6,658 nucleotides of DNA from positions 1-6,658 of the forward strand of contig CAIYCZ010000584.1 of assembly GCA_903924805.1 (NCBI GenBank), read 5' to 3'. The translations under genes were made by a program, and so were the position numbers. The notes under the pieces were generated by a model that was not told where the DNA came from, did no database searches, and worked only from the letters and a program-made list of their open reading frames with translations. Shown here one piece after another: positions 1 to 6,320 of the stretch; position 1 is the first letter of the stretch; each line of letters starts with the position of its first letter. The DNA is from an uncultured delta proteobacterium. GTDB lineage: Bacteria > Desulfobacterota > WTBG01 > CAIYCZ01.

Positions 1-478
1 TAAGATAATCCAAAAAGATCTTGAAGGCCCCGTAGTCAAGCGTCAGCGGGCACTGGACAAAGCTGGTCCCGGCAAATGCGATAAGGCCGATGCGGTCTCC
101 TTCAAGCATCTGCGAAAGGTCATAGACCTTTCTTTTTGCCCGCTCAAGGCGGCTCGGCTTGATATCTTCAGCCAGCATGCTCTGTGACACATCAATGGCG
201 ATCAGTATGTCCACGCCGTGCCGCTTGATATCTTCCCAGTGAAATCCCCAGCGGGGCTGCATAAGGGCAGTTATCAAAAACACAAAAGAAATAATTATGA
301 GAGCCGCTTTCAGTTTCTGCCTCCCCCGGTAATGTGATGGCACCAGCTCGGAAGCAAGCGTCTCACCGCAAAATGCTTTTATGAGCCGGTCCTTTTTGCG
401 GAAGGCATAGATATAAAAAAATATAAGAGCAGGTATAAGCCAGAACAGGAATAGATATGAGGGATGGGCAAGGCTCAT
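1..478 (-). CDS. batB: BatB-like VWA membrane protein, 3' end cut off by left edge
   Basis: The first 159 residues are visible, from an ATG at 478-476; the stop lies beyond the window. The protein begins MSLAHPSYLFLFWLIPAL. It has one membrane helix at about residues 8-25 and a second at about 57-74. A von Willebrand A domain follows, opening with the metal-site motif DVSQS (D96, S98, S100). Further on is the block QCPLTLDYG (142-150), shared almost exactly with the upstream BatA. In the Bat family two such VWA proteins follow one another and are thought to sit in the inner membrane with the VWA domain exposed, as partners of the MoxR ATPase. The start is 46 nt after the batA stop, consistent with one operon. 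No good Shine-Dalgarno is visible before it. The BatB rather than second-BatA assignment rests on gene order and on being the second VWA gene. The C-terminal TPR region or following gene cannot be seen. Confidence 0.85.
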   Translation of the reverse strand, partial: MSLAHPSYLFLFWLIPALIFFYIYAFRKKDRLIKAFCGETLASELVPSHYRGRQKLKAALIIISFVFLITALMQPRWGFHWEDIKRHGVDILIAIDVSQSMLAEDIKPSRLERAKRKVYDLSQMLEGDRIGLIAFAGTSFVQCPLTLDYGAFKIFLDYL

Positions 479-524
479 GTATAATAATTCCAAATTACAA
501 AGTTCACATGACAAATACTTTTTA

Positions 525-1520
525 TTACGGTATTTTTCTCAGTTTGGTATTTGCCAGAACTATCTCAGCCAGCAGCAGGCATAAACCCGGAATAAGAAAA
601 TAGGCAAAGAGTTCTTCATATTCCATATATTCCTTGACCTTGGCCTCGGTCTTTTCCATTTTATCTATCTGCTGATAAATGGTCTTGAGGGCTTCTGTAT
701 TGGTAGCACGGAAGTACGTGCCTCCGGTTTTTTGGGCAATCTCCTGTAGCGTCTCCTCATCAAGGTCAACCTTCTGATACACGTAGCGCTTTCCGAAGAG
801 GCTGTCGACCAGAAACGGGGCCTCACCTTCGGTGCCGACACCGATGGTGTACACCTTAATGTTACAGGTCTTTGCTATGTCTGCTGCCGTTGCCGGGCTG
901 ATAGTGCCCGTATTGTTTCGTCCGTCAGTCAAAAGGATTATGGTTTTTGACTTTGACTTCAAATCCTTGAGCCGCTTTACACAGGTTGCAATGGCAGACC
1001 CGATGGCCGTAGAATCTCCGGCCATGCCTATTTCAAGACTGTCCAGAAAACTGAGCAGTACCCCGTAGTCAAGCGTCAGAGGGCACTGGGTGAACGCCTC
1101 CTCAGCAAACACAACCATGCCCATCCGGTCATTCTGGCGCCCGTGGATAAATTCATTTACCACCTTCTTAACCACCTGAAGCCTGTTGACCCGTTTATTA
1201 TTGAGCGTAAAGTCCAGGGCATTCATGCTCCCTGACGTGTCAAGACAGAGCATGATGTCAACACCTTCCGTGATAATCTCCGTTGTTCTGGTGCCAGACT
1301 GTGGACGTGCCAGAGCCATGATAAAAAGGCACATGACAAGACATCGCATAACCGGAAGCACTTTTCTCCAGAAAAGAGACCGGGAGTGCTTCAGCCCCTT
1401 GAACAGTTCCAGGGATGAAAAACGAATCCGGCTGCTTCCGGCTCGCTTCCACTCATACAGCATCATGAGGGGCACTATCACAAGCGCTATCAATAGCCAC
1501 GGCTCAGCAAAACGGATCAT
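525..1520 (-). CDS. batA: BatA-like VWA domain inner-membrane protein
   Basis: This is a complete 331-residue protein, a usual length for BatA. Membrane helices are predicted by eye at about residues 7-24, 53-71 and 304-323. The VWA domain between the last two (about 86-285) keeps a full metal-ion-dependent adhesion site: DTSGS at 94-98, T171 in the DSTAIGSAI stretch, and D199 in LLTDG. The layout of two N-terminal helices, a VWA domain and a C-terminal helix is typical of BatA/BatB. Family knowledge places it at the inner membrane, with MoxR and the DUF58 protein, in a poorly defined complex linked to stress or oxygen tolerance. The ATG at 1520 is preferred because an in-frame stop lies only 15 nt upstream and the family N-terminus (hydrophobic, FAEPWLL) starts here. 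There is no clear ribosome binding site, so translation may depend on the upstream gene, whose stop is 54 nt away. Confidence 0.92.
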   Translation of the reverse strand: MIRFAEPWLLIALVIVPLMMLYEWKRAGSSRIRFSSLELFKGLKHSRSLFWRKVLPVMRCLVMCLFIMALARPQSGTRTTEIITEGVDIMLCLDTSGSMNALDFTLNNKRVNRLQVVKKVVNEFIHGRQNDRMGMVVFAEEAFTQCPLTLDYGVLLSFLDSLEIGMAGDSTAIGSAIATCVKRLKDLKSKSKTIILLTDGRNNTGTISPATAADIAKTCNIKVYTIGVGTEGEAPFLVDSLFGKRYVYQKVDLDEETLQEIAQKTGGTYFRATNTEALKTIYQQIDKMEKTEAKVKEYMEYEELFAYFLIPGLCLLLAEIVLANTKLRKIP

Positions 1521-1574
1521 AGGTATGAGAGGGAATTATGGTGCATGATGATACAGAGTTATTGCCGCTGCGGT

Positions 1575-2552
1575 TTAATTCTCCGGTGTTGTCACGGGTT
1601 CTTTTGTTTCCTCAATAACCCGTACAACCTTCCGGCATTCATTCTCAGTAGTCAGTCTGTCCGGACAATACGTGGCAAACTTTACCAGGTCCGCATGGCG
1701 GAGTATTTCTCTGGTCTCTGCTTTAATGGATGAGCCAAACGCATTCAGATTAAAAATATCCGGCAGCAGTTCCTCTGTCGTTCTCTCGACAGCAGGGATA
1801 TTAAATCTACGTTCAATATAACGCCTGAAAATCTCGGAGAGACGAAAATAATATTCTTTCACCACGCCTCGCTCAAGGAGCTGCTCACGGTTGAGCTGCT
1901 CAAGTTCTTCAAGCGCATAAACATGGGCAGGTTTGTACGGCTCAGGTAGTGCCTTTTTCTTTTTATAAAAATAAAAACAGAGGGCCCCGGCAGCGCATGC
2001 CAGAAGAGCCAGCGAAATACCGTACATGATGAGCGGGCTCAACAGCCGCGGGACCTCCTGGAGCGGCTTGATATCGACAATGTCACGTACCGCGCCATCC
2101 TGTTTGTCTTTGAGCACCGATTTGACTTCAATAAAAACGTGCGCTGTTTTAACCTCGCGTTCTTCTCCAGCCGAGTCTTTATATGATGCAGTAAATGGCG
2201 GTATGATATATGAACCCACGATGTCCGGCTGCAGTTTATACCACTTTTTAAACACCGTGCGGTTATCAACCAGTCGGGGGCTTTCCTCGCCTGCGTCTAC
2301 AATTCTTAAACCGGTAATCTGCGACCCTGTCTCAGATAGTTTCACATCAAGCTGCGGTTCACTGCTCACCGCAAGGGTCAGGGTGATAATGTCCCCGACA
2401 ATGGCTGTAGCCGTATCCACCTGTGCTTTAAATTCAATCAAAGGCAGCGGGGCTGCCTTTGATTCATTACCTTGTTTACCGGTGTCAGCGGAGCAGGAAA
2501 TAAAAAAGAAAGCCAGAACCGCAAGAATAACGTTTATACCCCTATGCTTCAT
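1575..2552 (-). CDS. BatD/DUF4381-like membrane protein with lipoprotein-type signal
   Basis: This 325-residue protein starts with a hydrophobic signal (residues 5-19) ending in FISC. C20 could be a lipidated cysteine, although Phe at -3 is not the classic lipobox residue. Residues about 36-147 look like an extracytoplasmic beta-sandwich of BatD type, including VGDIITLTLAV (52-62) and GSYIIPPFTASY (113-124). A membrane helix lies at about 172-196, followed by KKKK (197-200), which puts the C-terminus in the cytoplasm. The tail (about 207-312) contains a conserved-looking block, EYYFRLSEIFRRYIERRFNI (233-252), then AVERTTEELL. This combination is seen in BatD and DUF4381 proteins encoded between DUF58 and batA genes. 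At 325 residues it is shorter than long BatD proteins, and a true batD could lie left of the window, so no symbol is given. The ATG at 2552 is supported by GGAG at 2563-2566, 10 nt upstream. Confidence 0.8.
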   Translation of the reverse strand: MKHRGINVILAVLAFFFISCSADTGKQGNESKAAPLPLIEFKAQVDTATAIVGDIITLTLAVSSEPQLDVKLSETGSQITGLRIVDAGEESPRLVDNRTVFKKWYKLQPDIVGSYIIPPFTASYKDSAGEEREVKTAHVFIEVKSVLKDKQDGAVRDIVDIKPLQEVPRLLSPLIMYGISLALLACAAGALCFYFYKKKKALPEPYKPAHVYALEELEQLNREQLLERGVVKEYYFRLSEIFRRYIERRFNIPAVERTTEELLPDIFNLNAFGSSIKAETREILRHADLVKFATYCPDRLTTENECRKVVRVIEETKEPVTTPEN

Positions 2553-2596
2553 CGAGCGTTCGCTCCGGTAGTTGCCGTTTACGAATTAATTACTTA

Positions 2597-2748
2597 CAGG
2601 CTGTTGAAAAACACCCATCTGCTGCGTTGCGCTCATCCCTCGTCATTGCGACGTACCGTGAAGTACGACTCATTCCTCGTGATTTCGCGCGCCTTGCACC
2701 TGAATGTTTTTGACCAGCCTCAAGAAAAACCACTTTTTCAACAACCTG
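2597..2748. mobile_element. MITE-like repeat element with terminal inverted repeats
   Basis: The left end (2597-2611) reads caggctgttgaaaaa. The reverse complement of the right end (2734-2748) reads caggttgttgaaaaa, giving 14 of 15 matches. The 4-mer CTTA flanks the element directly at 2593-2596 and 2749-2752, as expected for a target-site duplication. The element is about 152 bp and encodes no plausible protein, so it would have to be moved by a transposase elsewhere. The right CTTA contains the TAA stop (2750-2752, minus strand) of the DUF58 gene. The element therefore sits exactly between that gene and the BatD-like gene, within the operon. In the transcript the ends could pair into a long stem, which might slow or stop transcription or protect the RNA. 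I recall similar 'ctgttgaaaaa' repeats as common in deltaproteobacterial genomes, but family membership needs a copy search. Confidence 0.7.
2632..2687. repeat. Internal direct repeats and small central hairpin of the element
   Basis: Two 19-nt copies in the same orientation lie at 2632-2650 (ctcatccctcgtcattgcg) and 2669-2687 (ctcattcctcgtgatttcg). They match at 16 of 19 positions and start 37 nt apart. Between them is a perfect 5-bp inverted repeat, cgtac (2652-2656) and gtacg (2663-2667), with a 6-nt loop. The arrangement suggests the element's core was built by a short duplication around a hairpin. Confidence 0.55.
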
Positions 2749-2749
2749 C

Positions 2750-3625
2750 TTATAATCGCTTCTCGCGCATCCTGAAAAATTTCAGCATGGCGTCAATATA
2801 GGGAGCATTGGTTCTGATATCCATACAGTCAATACCTGCAGACCTGAACATGTGCAGCCGCTCCTGGAATAATTTTTCAGATGCGTTTTTAAATGCACTG
2901 CGAAGTCCGGCATCCGCAGTATCAACAAGCAGTGTTTCACCTTTTTCCGCGTCTTCAAGCTCAGCAATCCCCACATCAGGCAGCTCCCGCTCCCGGGGGT
3001 CACTGATATGGACAGCTATCACATCATGTTTTTTGTTAGTGATGCGGAGGAGTTTTTCATAATCGCGGGCGATGAAATCAGAAATAAGAAAAGCTATTGC
3101 CCTGCGCCTGCACACCGTATTCAGATAATGAAGTGCAGCACCAATATCAGTTCTGGTTGACCGGGGCCGGTGCTCCAGCACCTCTTTAATAACCCTCCAT
3201 ACATGGCCACGCCCCTTTTTGGGAGGAATATACTTTTCAACGTGGTCGCTGAAGATGATAAGCCCGACTTTGTCATTGCTCCTGATTGCGGCAAAAGCCA
3301 TCACTGATGCCATCTCTGCAGAAAGTTCGTTTTTAAACTGCTTCTCTGTTCCGAAAAGGCCGGAAGAGCTCACATCAACAAGCAGCATGATGGTCAGTTC
3401 CCGCTCTTCCCTATATACTTTTATAAACGGATGGCCCATCCGTGCGGTAACATTCCAGTCAATATCCCGGATATCATCTCCGGGGTTATACCCCCTGACT
3501 TCCTCAAACTCCATGCCGCGTCCGCGAAAAGCACTCTCATACTCTCCGGCAAAAATATCATTGACCAGATGATTGGTTCGGATGTGAATCTTTTGAATTT
3601 TATGGAGAATTTCTTTCTGTATCAT
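2750..3625 (-). CDS. DUF58 family protein (VWA-like, MoxR partner)
   Basis: This is a complete 291-residue cytoplasmic protein without membrane helices. The DUF58 signature is clear at residues 35-62: GRGMEFEEVRGYNPGDD followed by IRDIDWNVTAR. The VWA-like fold that follows has DVSSS (D84, S86, S88), T159 in RTDIG, and D183 in FLISDF, so the metal site looks intact. Proteins of this family are encoded next to MoxR ATPases and are thought to be their partners. The reading frame stays open upstream to a TTG at 3697, which would add 24 residues. The ATG at 3625 is chosen because MIQKEILHKIQKIHIRT matches the usual DUF58 N-terminus and the extension looks non-native (MNRLVWCLSVVFHCS). Neither start has a good Shine-Dalgarno. 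The stop codon TAA falls within the CTTA that borders the repeat element. The moxR stop is 102 nt upstream. Confidence 0.92.
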   Translation of the reverse strand: MIQKEILHKIQKIHIRTNHLVNDIFAGEYESAFRGRGMEFEEVRGYNPGDDIRDIDWNVTARMGHPFIKVYREERELTIMLLVDVSSSGLFGTEKQFKNELSAEMASVMAFAAIRSNDKVGLIIFSDHVEKYIPPKKGRGHVWRVIKEVLEHRPRSTRTDIGAALHYLNTVCRRRAIAFLISDFIARDYEKLLRITNKKHDVIAVHISDPRERELPDVGIAELEDAEKGETLLVDTADAGLRSAFKNASEKLFQERLHMFRSAGIDCMDIRTNAPYIDAMLKFFRMREKRL

Positions 3626-3727
3626 GGCAAAAAATCTGAGGCGGATTTGAACGCTGCAATGAAAGACTACCGATAAACACCATACCAGCCGGTTCAAAGC
3701 AGTTTATCATTGTTCTGTTACTTGTTA

Positions 3728-4714
3728 TTACGGTACCTCAATGGTATCAAAAATTTTTGTTATGATATCGTCAGTAGTAACGTTTTCAGCTTCTGCCTCA
3801 TAGCTTATAATAATTCTGTGGCGCAGCACATCGCGTCCGATGGACTTTATATCCTGGGGGGTCACATACCCCCGGCCCTGCAGGAACGCATATGCCCGCG
3901 CTGCCTGATTGAGGTATATGGATGCCCGGGGGGAGGCCCCAAACAGGATCAAATGCTCGACATCAATGCCAAACACGTTAGGCTCGCGCGTCGCAAAAAC
4001 CACATCAACAATATAGTCCTGCAGCTTTTCATCGATGTATATCCGGTCGACAACATTTCGCACCTCCACAATATCATCTGGTGTTGTTACCGGATGAACC
4101 TTTTCCACGCAACGCCCTGCAATGCGCTGCATAATCTGCTTCTCTTCAGCTTTATTGGGATAGCCAACTTTCAGTTTCAGCATAAACCGGTCAATCTGGG
4201 CCTCAGGCAACGGATACGTCCCCTCCTGCTCAATAGGATTCTGGGTAGCCATAACTAAAAATGGCTCTTCAAGAGGAAACGTCGTCTCGCCGATAGTTAC
4301 CTGCCGCTCCTGCATGCATTCAAGCAGCGCGCTCTGAACCTTTGCCGGAGCACGGTTTATTTCATCAGCCAGAATAATATGAGAAAACAGGGGGCCCTTT
4401 TTGATCGTGAATTCCCCGGTCTTCGGGTGATATATCTGCGTTCCGATGAGATCAGCGGGAAGAAGATCCGGGGTAAATTGAATCCGCTGGAAGCTGGTGT
4501 CAATGGTTTGTGCCAGTGTCTTTACCGCCGTTGTTTTAGCAAGGCCGGGAACCCCTTCAACCAGAATATGACCGTTTGCCAGCAGTCCGATGAGAAGCCG
4601 CTCAAGGAGGTAATCCTGACCTACCATGATTTTTTTCATCTCCTGCACTACTGCCCGCATCAGGGGACTTTTGCGCTCAACTTCTCTGGTGATCTCTTGA
4701 ATGTTAGGCTCCAT
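3728..4714 (-). CDS. moxR: MoxR family AAA+ ATPase
   Basis: This complete 328-residue protein hydrolyses ATP as a presumed ring-shaped chaperone that matures or remodels partner complexes, usually with VWA proteins such as those encoded next to it. Visible motifs are Walker A GVPGLAKT (54-61), Walker B IILADEIN (113-120, with D117 and E118), sensor 1 ATQNP (156-160, N159), and the sensor 2 region GASPRAS (259-265, R263). The segment RAPAKVQSALLECMQERQVT (121-140) is highly characteristic of MoxR. The C-terminal lid helices run to about residue 325. All key ATPase residues are present, so it should be active. The ATG at 4714 has a strong GGAGG (4720-4724) five bases upstream, the best ribosome site in the window, which fits the first gene of an operon. 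The gene is 178 nt from the dnaJ stop, with no convincing terminator between them. Confidence 0.95.
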   Translation of the reverse strand: MEPNIQEITREVERKSPLMRAVVQEMKKIMVGQDYLLERLLIGLLANGHILVEGVPGLAKTTAVKTLAQTIDTSFQRIQFTPDLLPADLIGTQIYHPKTGEFTIKKGPLFSHIILADEINRAPAKVQSALLECMQERQVTIGETTFPLEEPFLVMATQNPIEQEGTYPLPEAQIDRFMLKLKVGYPNKAEEKQIMQRIAGRCVEKVHPVTTPDDIVEVRNVVDRIYIDEKLQDYIVDVVFATREPNVFGIDVEHLILFGASPRASIYLNQAARAYAFLQGRGYVTPQDIKSIGRDVLRHRIIISYEAEAENVTTDDIITKIFDTIEVP

Positions 4715-4719
4715 TGAAT

Positions 4720-4724
4720 CCTCC
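4720..4724 (-). promoter_or_regulatory. Shine-Dalgarno of moxR
   Basis: On the minus strand GGAGG lies five bases before the ATG at 4714. It fixes the moxR start and contrasts with the weak sites before the DUF58 gene, batA and batB. Confidence 0.8.
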
Positions 4725-4766
4725 GCTTCTAAAATTTATTATTAATGCATCTGAATGGCTTTTTGT

Positions 4767-4783
4767 CTCTCATGTCATAAGAG
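4767..4783. promoter_or_regulatory. 17-bp imperfect palindrome upstream of moxR
   Basis: The plus strand reads ctctcatgtcataagag: seven of eight arm pairs match around a central base, with one mismatch (4771/4779). It lies 53-69 nt before the moxR start, within the only gap of the Bat locus large enough for a regulatory region. It could be an operator for a dimeric repressor or a hairpin in the 5' leader. No known operator is recognised. Confidence 0.3.
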
Positions 4784-4860
4784 GCTCTACATACTATTCC
4801 TGGAGAAGTAAACGATGGGGAACGAAGGGTACGGCTGGTAATTATTTTTACAAGAAGGAA

Positions 4861-4888
4861 AAAATACATAAACAACAATAGGTTTCAA
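4861..4888 (-). promoter_or_regulatory. Weak candidate promoter for moxR
   Basis: On the minus strand TTGAAA (4888-4883) is followed after 16 nt by TATTTT (4866-4861). The -35 box matches 5 of 6 consensus bases and the -10 box 4 of 6. It would give a leader of about 140 nt that carries the 17-bp palindrome. The region is AT-rich, so chance matches are likely, and read-through from dnaJ is an alternative. Confidence 0.25.
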
Positions 4889-4892
4889 TACC

Positions 4893-5999
4893 TCATTTGA
4901 ACATTTTTCTGAACCTGCTCTTTTCTTTTTCCACACGTTCACCTTCTAAACTTGCCAGTTCGCGAAAAAGCTCTTCCTGCCGCTCCGTGAGGGCTGTGGG
5001 TGTTTTAACCAGTATTTGAACTATTTCATTTCCTTTCCCCATCCCGTTAAGATAGGGAATCCCTGACCCTTTGATGGTAAAAAGGTCTCCTGACTGGGTG
5101 CCGGCAGGGATGTGGATCTTTTCCGTATCGTTAAGCGTGGGCACCTCAATTTCGGCTCCGAGCGCAGCCTGAGAGAATGAGATGGGCACCCGGCAGAGAA
5201 TATCATTATTGTGCCTCGTGAAAAAGGGGTCCTCCTCAACGTGGATAAATACATAGAGGTCCCCGGGATGGCTCCCCTTTTCACCCGGTTCTCCCTCGCT
5301 GTTTAATTTAAGCCGCACGCCGGTTTCCACGCCTGGAGGTATTTTCACTTTAAGGGTCTTAACCTGTAAAACTTTCCCCTGGCCCCTGCATTTTTTACAG
5401 GGCTTTGTAATATGCGTACCTGATCCATGACAATGAGGGCAGGTCGTGCTGATGGTAAAAAAGCCCTGCGTTTGGTTTATCTGGCCCCTTCCCTTGCACC
5501 ATCGACAGGTCTCAGGAGAGGTGCCCGGTTCAGCACATGAGCCACCACAGGCTTCACACATGACAGGTTTTTTAACTTCAACCTCTGTTTCCCTGCCAAA
5601 AGCAGCGTCGCGAAGCGAAACGCTCAGATCATACCGTAAATCAGCACCCCTTCTGGCATAAGAGCGGCCGCGCCCTCTTGGGCTAAACCTTCCAAATCCA
5701 AAAAAGTCCTCAAAGATATCTCCAAACGATGCAAATATATCCTCAAATCCGGCAAATCCAGAAAACCCGGTTCGTTTAAGGCCTTCATGGCCAAAGCGGT
5801 CATACAGGCTGCGTTTCTCTGGATCGCTCAGTACTTCATAGGCTTCACTGGCTTCCTTGAATTTTTCTTCAGCGTCTTTATCACCAGGGTTTCTATCTGG
5901 GTGATATTGCAGTGCCTTCTGCCGGTAGGCCTTTTTTATTTCTGTTTCAGGGGCATTCCGCAAAACACCTAATATTTCATAATAGTCGCGCTTTGTCAT
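4893..5999 (-). CDS. dnaJ: DnaJ, type I Hsp40 co-chaperone
   Basis: This is a complete 368-residue type I (class A) DnaJ, which stimulates DnaK ATPase activity and delivers unfolded proteins to it. The J domain spans about 4-70 with HPD at 33-35. A Gly/Phe-rich linker occupies about 71-105. The zinc region (148-207) has four CxxC units: C148/C151, C165/C168, C187/C190 and C201/C204. The two C-terminal substrate-binding domains follow to about 335. In the first zinc unit the last glycine of CxxCxGxG is replaced by C155; the other three units are normal. The ATG at 5999 gives the standard start MTKRDYYEILGV. Its likely ribosome site AGGT overlaps the stop codon of the small upstream ORF, which ends six bases before. 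dnaK and grpE are not in the window. No CIRCE operator is visible upstream. Confidence 0.97.
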   Translation of the reverse strand: MTKRDYYEILGVLRNAPETEIKKAYRQKALQYHPDRNPGDKDAEEKFKEASEAYEVLSDPEKRSLYDRFGHEGLKRTGFSGFAGFEDIFASFGDIFEDFFGFGRFSPRGRGRSYARRGADLRYDLSVSLRDAAFGRETEVEVKKPVMCEACGGSCAEPGTSPETCRWCKGRGQINQTQGFFTISTTCPHCHGSGTHITKPCKKCRGQGKVLQVKTLKVKIPPGVETGVRLKLNSEGEPGEKGSHPGDLYVFIHVEEDPFFTRHNNDILCRVPISFSQAALGAEIEVPTLNDTEKIHIPAGTQSGDLFTIKGSGIPYLNGMGKGNEIVQILVKTPTALTERQEELFRELASLEGERVEKEKSRFRKMFK

Positions 6000-6005
6000 A
6001 GCTAC

Positions 6006-6152
6006 CTATAATTTAAAAAGAGGAAGGTTCCGTATCCACTCGATGTCAAAGAGTTCACCGATCACCCCGATACTGAGAATGATGATGTAGACAAACAGAA
6101 GAGCAAAAACAATTTTATCTTTATGTGCTGTTACAAGGGTTTTAATATTCAT
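6006..6152 (-). CDS. Small single-pass membrane protein (48 aa), unrecognised
   Basis: This short ORF reads MNIKTLVTAHKDK, then a hydrophobic stretch (residues 14-32: IVFALLFVYIIILSIGVIG), then ELFDIEWIRNLPLFKL and TAG. The basic N-terminus and one helix predict an inner-membrane protein with its N-terminus in the cytoplasm and a short tail with Trp39 outside. An in-frame ATG at 6170 would add MKRVTT; neither start has a strong Shine-Dalgarno. A near-consensus promoter sits directly upstream. The TAG ends only six bases before dnaJ, with dnaJ's ribosome site overlapping it, so the two genes are probably co-transcribed and translationally coupled. I do not recognise the family. Reality is supported by the position, the promoter and the coherent membrane-protein composition. 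Chance cannot be excluded for 48 codons. Confidence 0.6.
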   Translation of the reverse strand: MNIKTLVTAHKDKIVFALLFVYIIILSIGVIGELFDIEWIRNLPLFKL

Positions 6153-6199
6153 GGTTGTTACTCGTTTCATGCTGCTGCAACCGGGAAACTGCAGATTAG

Positions 6200-6227
6200 A
6201 TTTTAATCATAAATTTCATTTTGTCAA
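6200..6227 (-). promoter_or_regulatory. Sigma-70-type promoter for the small ORF and dnaJ
   Basis: On the minus strand a perfect TTGACA (6227-6222) is separated by 16 nt from TAAAAT (6205-6200), which matches 5 of 6 consensus bases. Transcription would start near 6193, about 40 nt before the ATG at 6152. This is the best promoter in the window. It does not resemble a sigma-32 promoter because no CCCCAT-type -10 box is present. The rest of the gap (6228-6320) shows no convincing hairpin plus T-run, so no terminator for the sigma factor gene can be named. Confidence 0.65.
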
Positions 6228-6320
6228 GGGAAGGCACTGAGCACAAACGCGAGGCCATGTTGAATTTCCCGCCCTGAACGCGGTATCTCTTCGCTTATAG
6301 TAACATACCAAAACATCCTG

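Larger units (their letters stand above)
2593..2752. repeat. Putative 4-bp target-site duplication CTTA flanking the element
   Basis: CTTA occurs at 2593-2596 immediately before the left inverted repeat and again at 2749-2752 immediately after the right one. A 4-bp match at a chosen pair of positions can arise by chance (about 1 in 256). Its exact abutment with both 15-bp terminal repeats is what makes it credible. Removing the element and one CTTA leaves a DUF58 gene with the same TAA stop, then about 40 nt to the BatD-like start. That spacing is similar to the other gaps in this operon (46 and 54 nt). Confidence 0.5.

Noticed and set aside
2554..2565. Small inverted repeat overlapping the BatD-like Shine-Dalgarno
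   Set aside because: gagcg/cgctc has only a 2-nt spacer, so at most a 4-bp stem could form; too weak to propose control.
2026..2571. Plus-strand ORF of 181 codons antisense to the BatD-like gene
   Set aside because: It is a serine-rich, low-complexity translation opposite a gene with signal, membrane helix and family blocks.
2472..2801. Plus-strand ORF of 109 codons across the BatD-like start and the repeat element
   Set aside because: It overlaps two well-supported minus-strand genes at its ends, and its middle is simply a translation of the repeat. No ribosome site or family match is apparent.
3626..3697. TTG start extending the DUF58 protein by 24 residues
   Set aside because: The extension does not look like a DUF58 N-terminus and has no ribosome site; the ATG at 3625 gives the typical start and length.
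3710..4258. Plus-strand ORF of 182 codons antisense to moxR
   Set aside because: moxR on the other strand has every AAA+ motif. The antisense frame has a composition without recognisable domains and is a shadow.
4873..4892. Terminator just after dnaJ
   Set aside because: Only a 4-bp AGGT/ACCT stem is present and no following T-run, so it does not qualify.
6153..6320. CIRCE operator or rho-independent terminator between the sigma gene and the small ORF
   Set aside because: No TTAGCACTC-type inverted repeat is present. The best hairpin (CCGC/GCGG, 4 bp) is too short and lacks a T-run.
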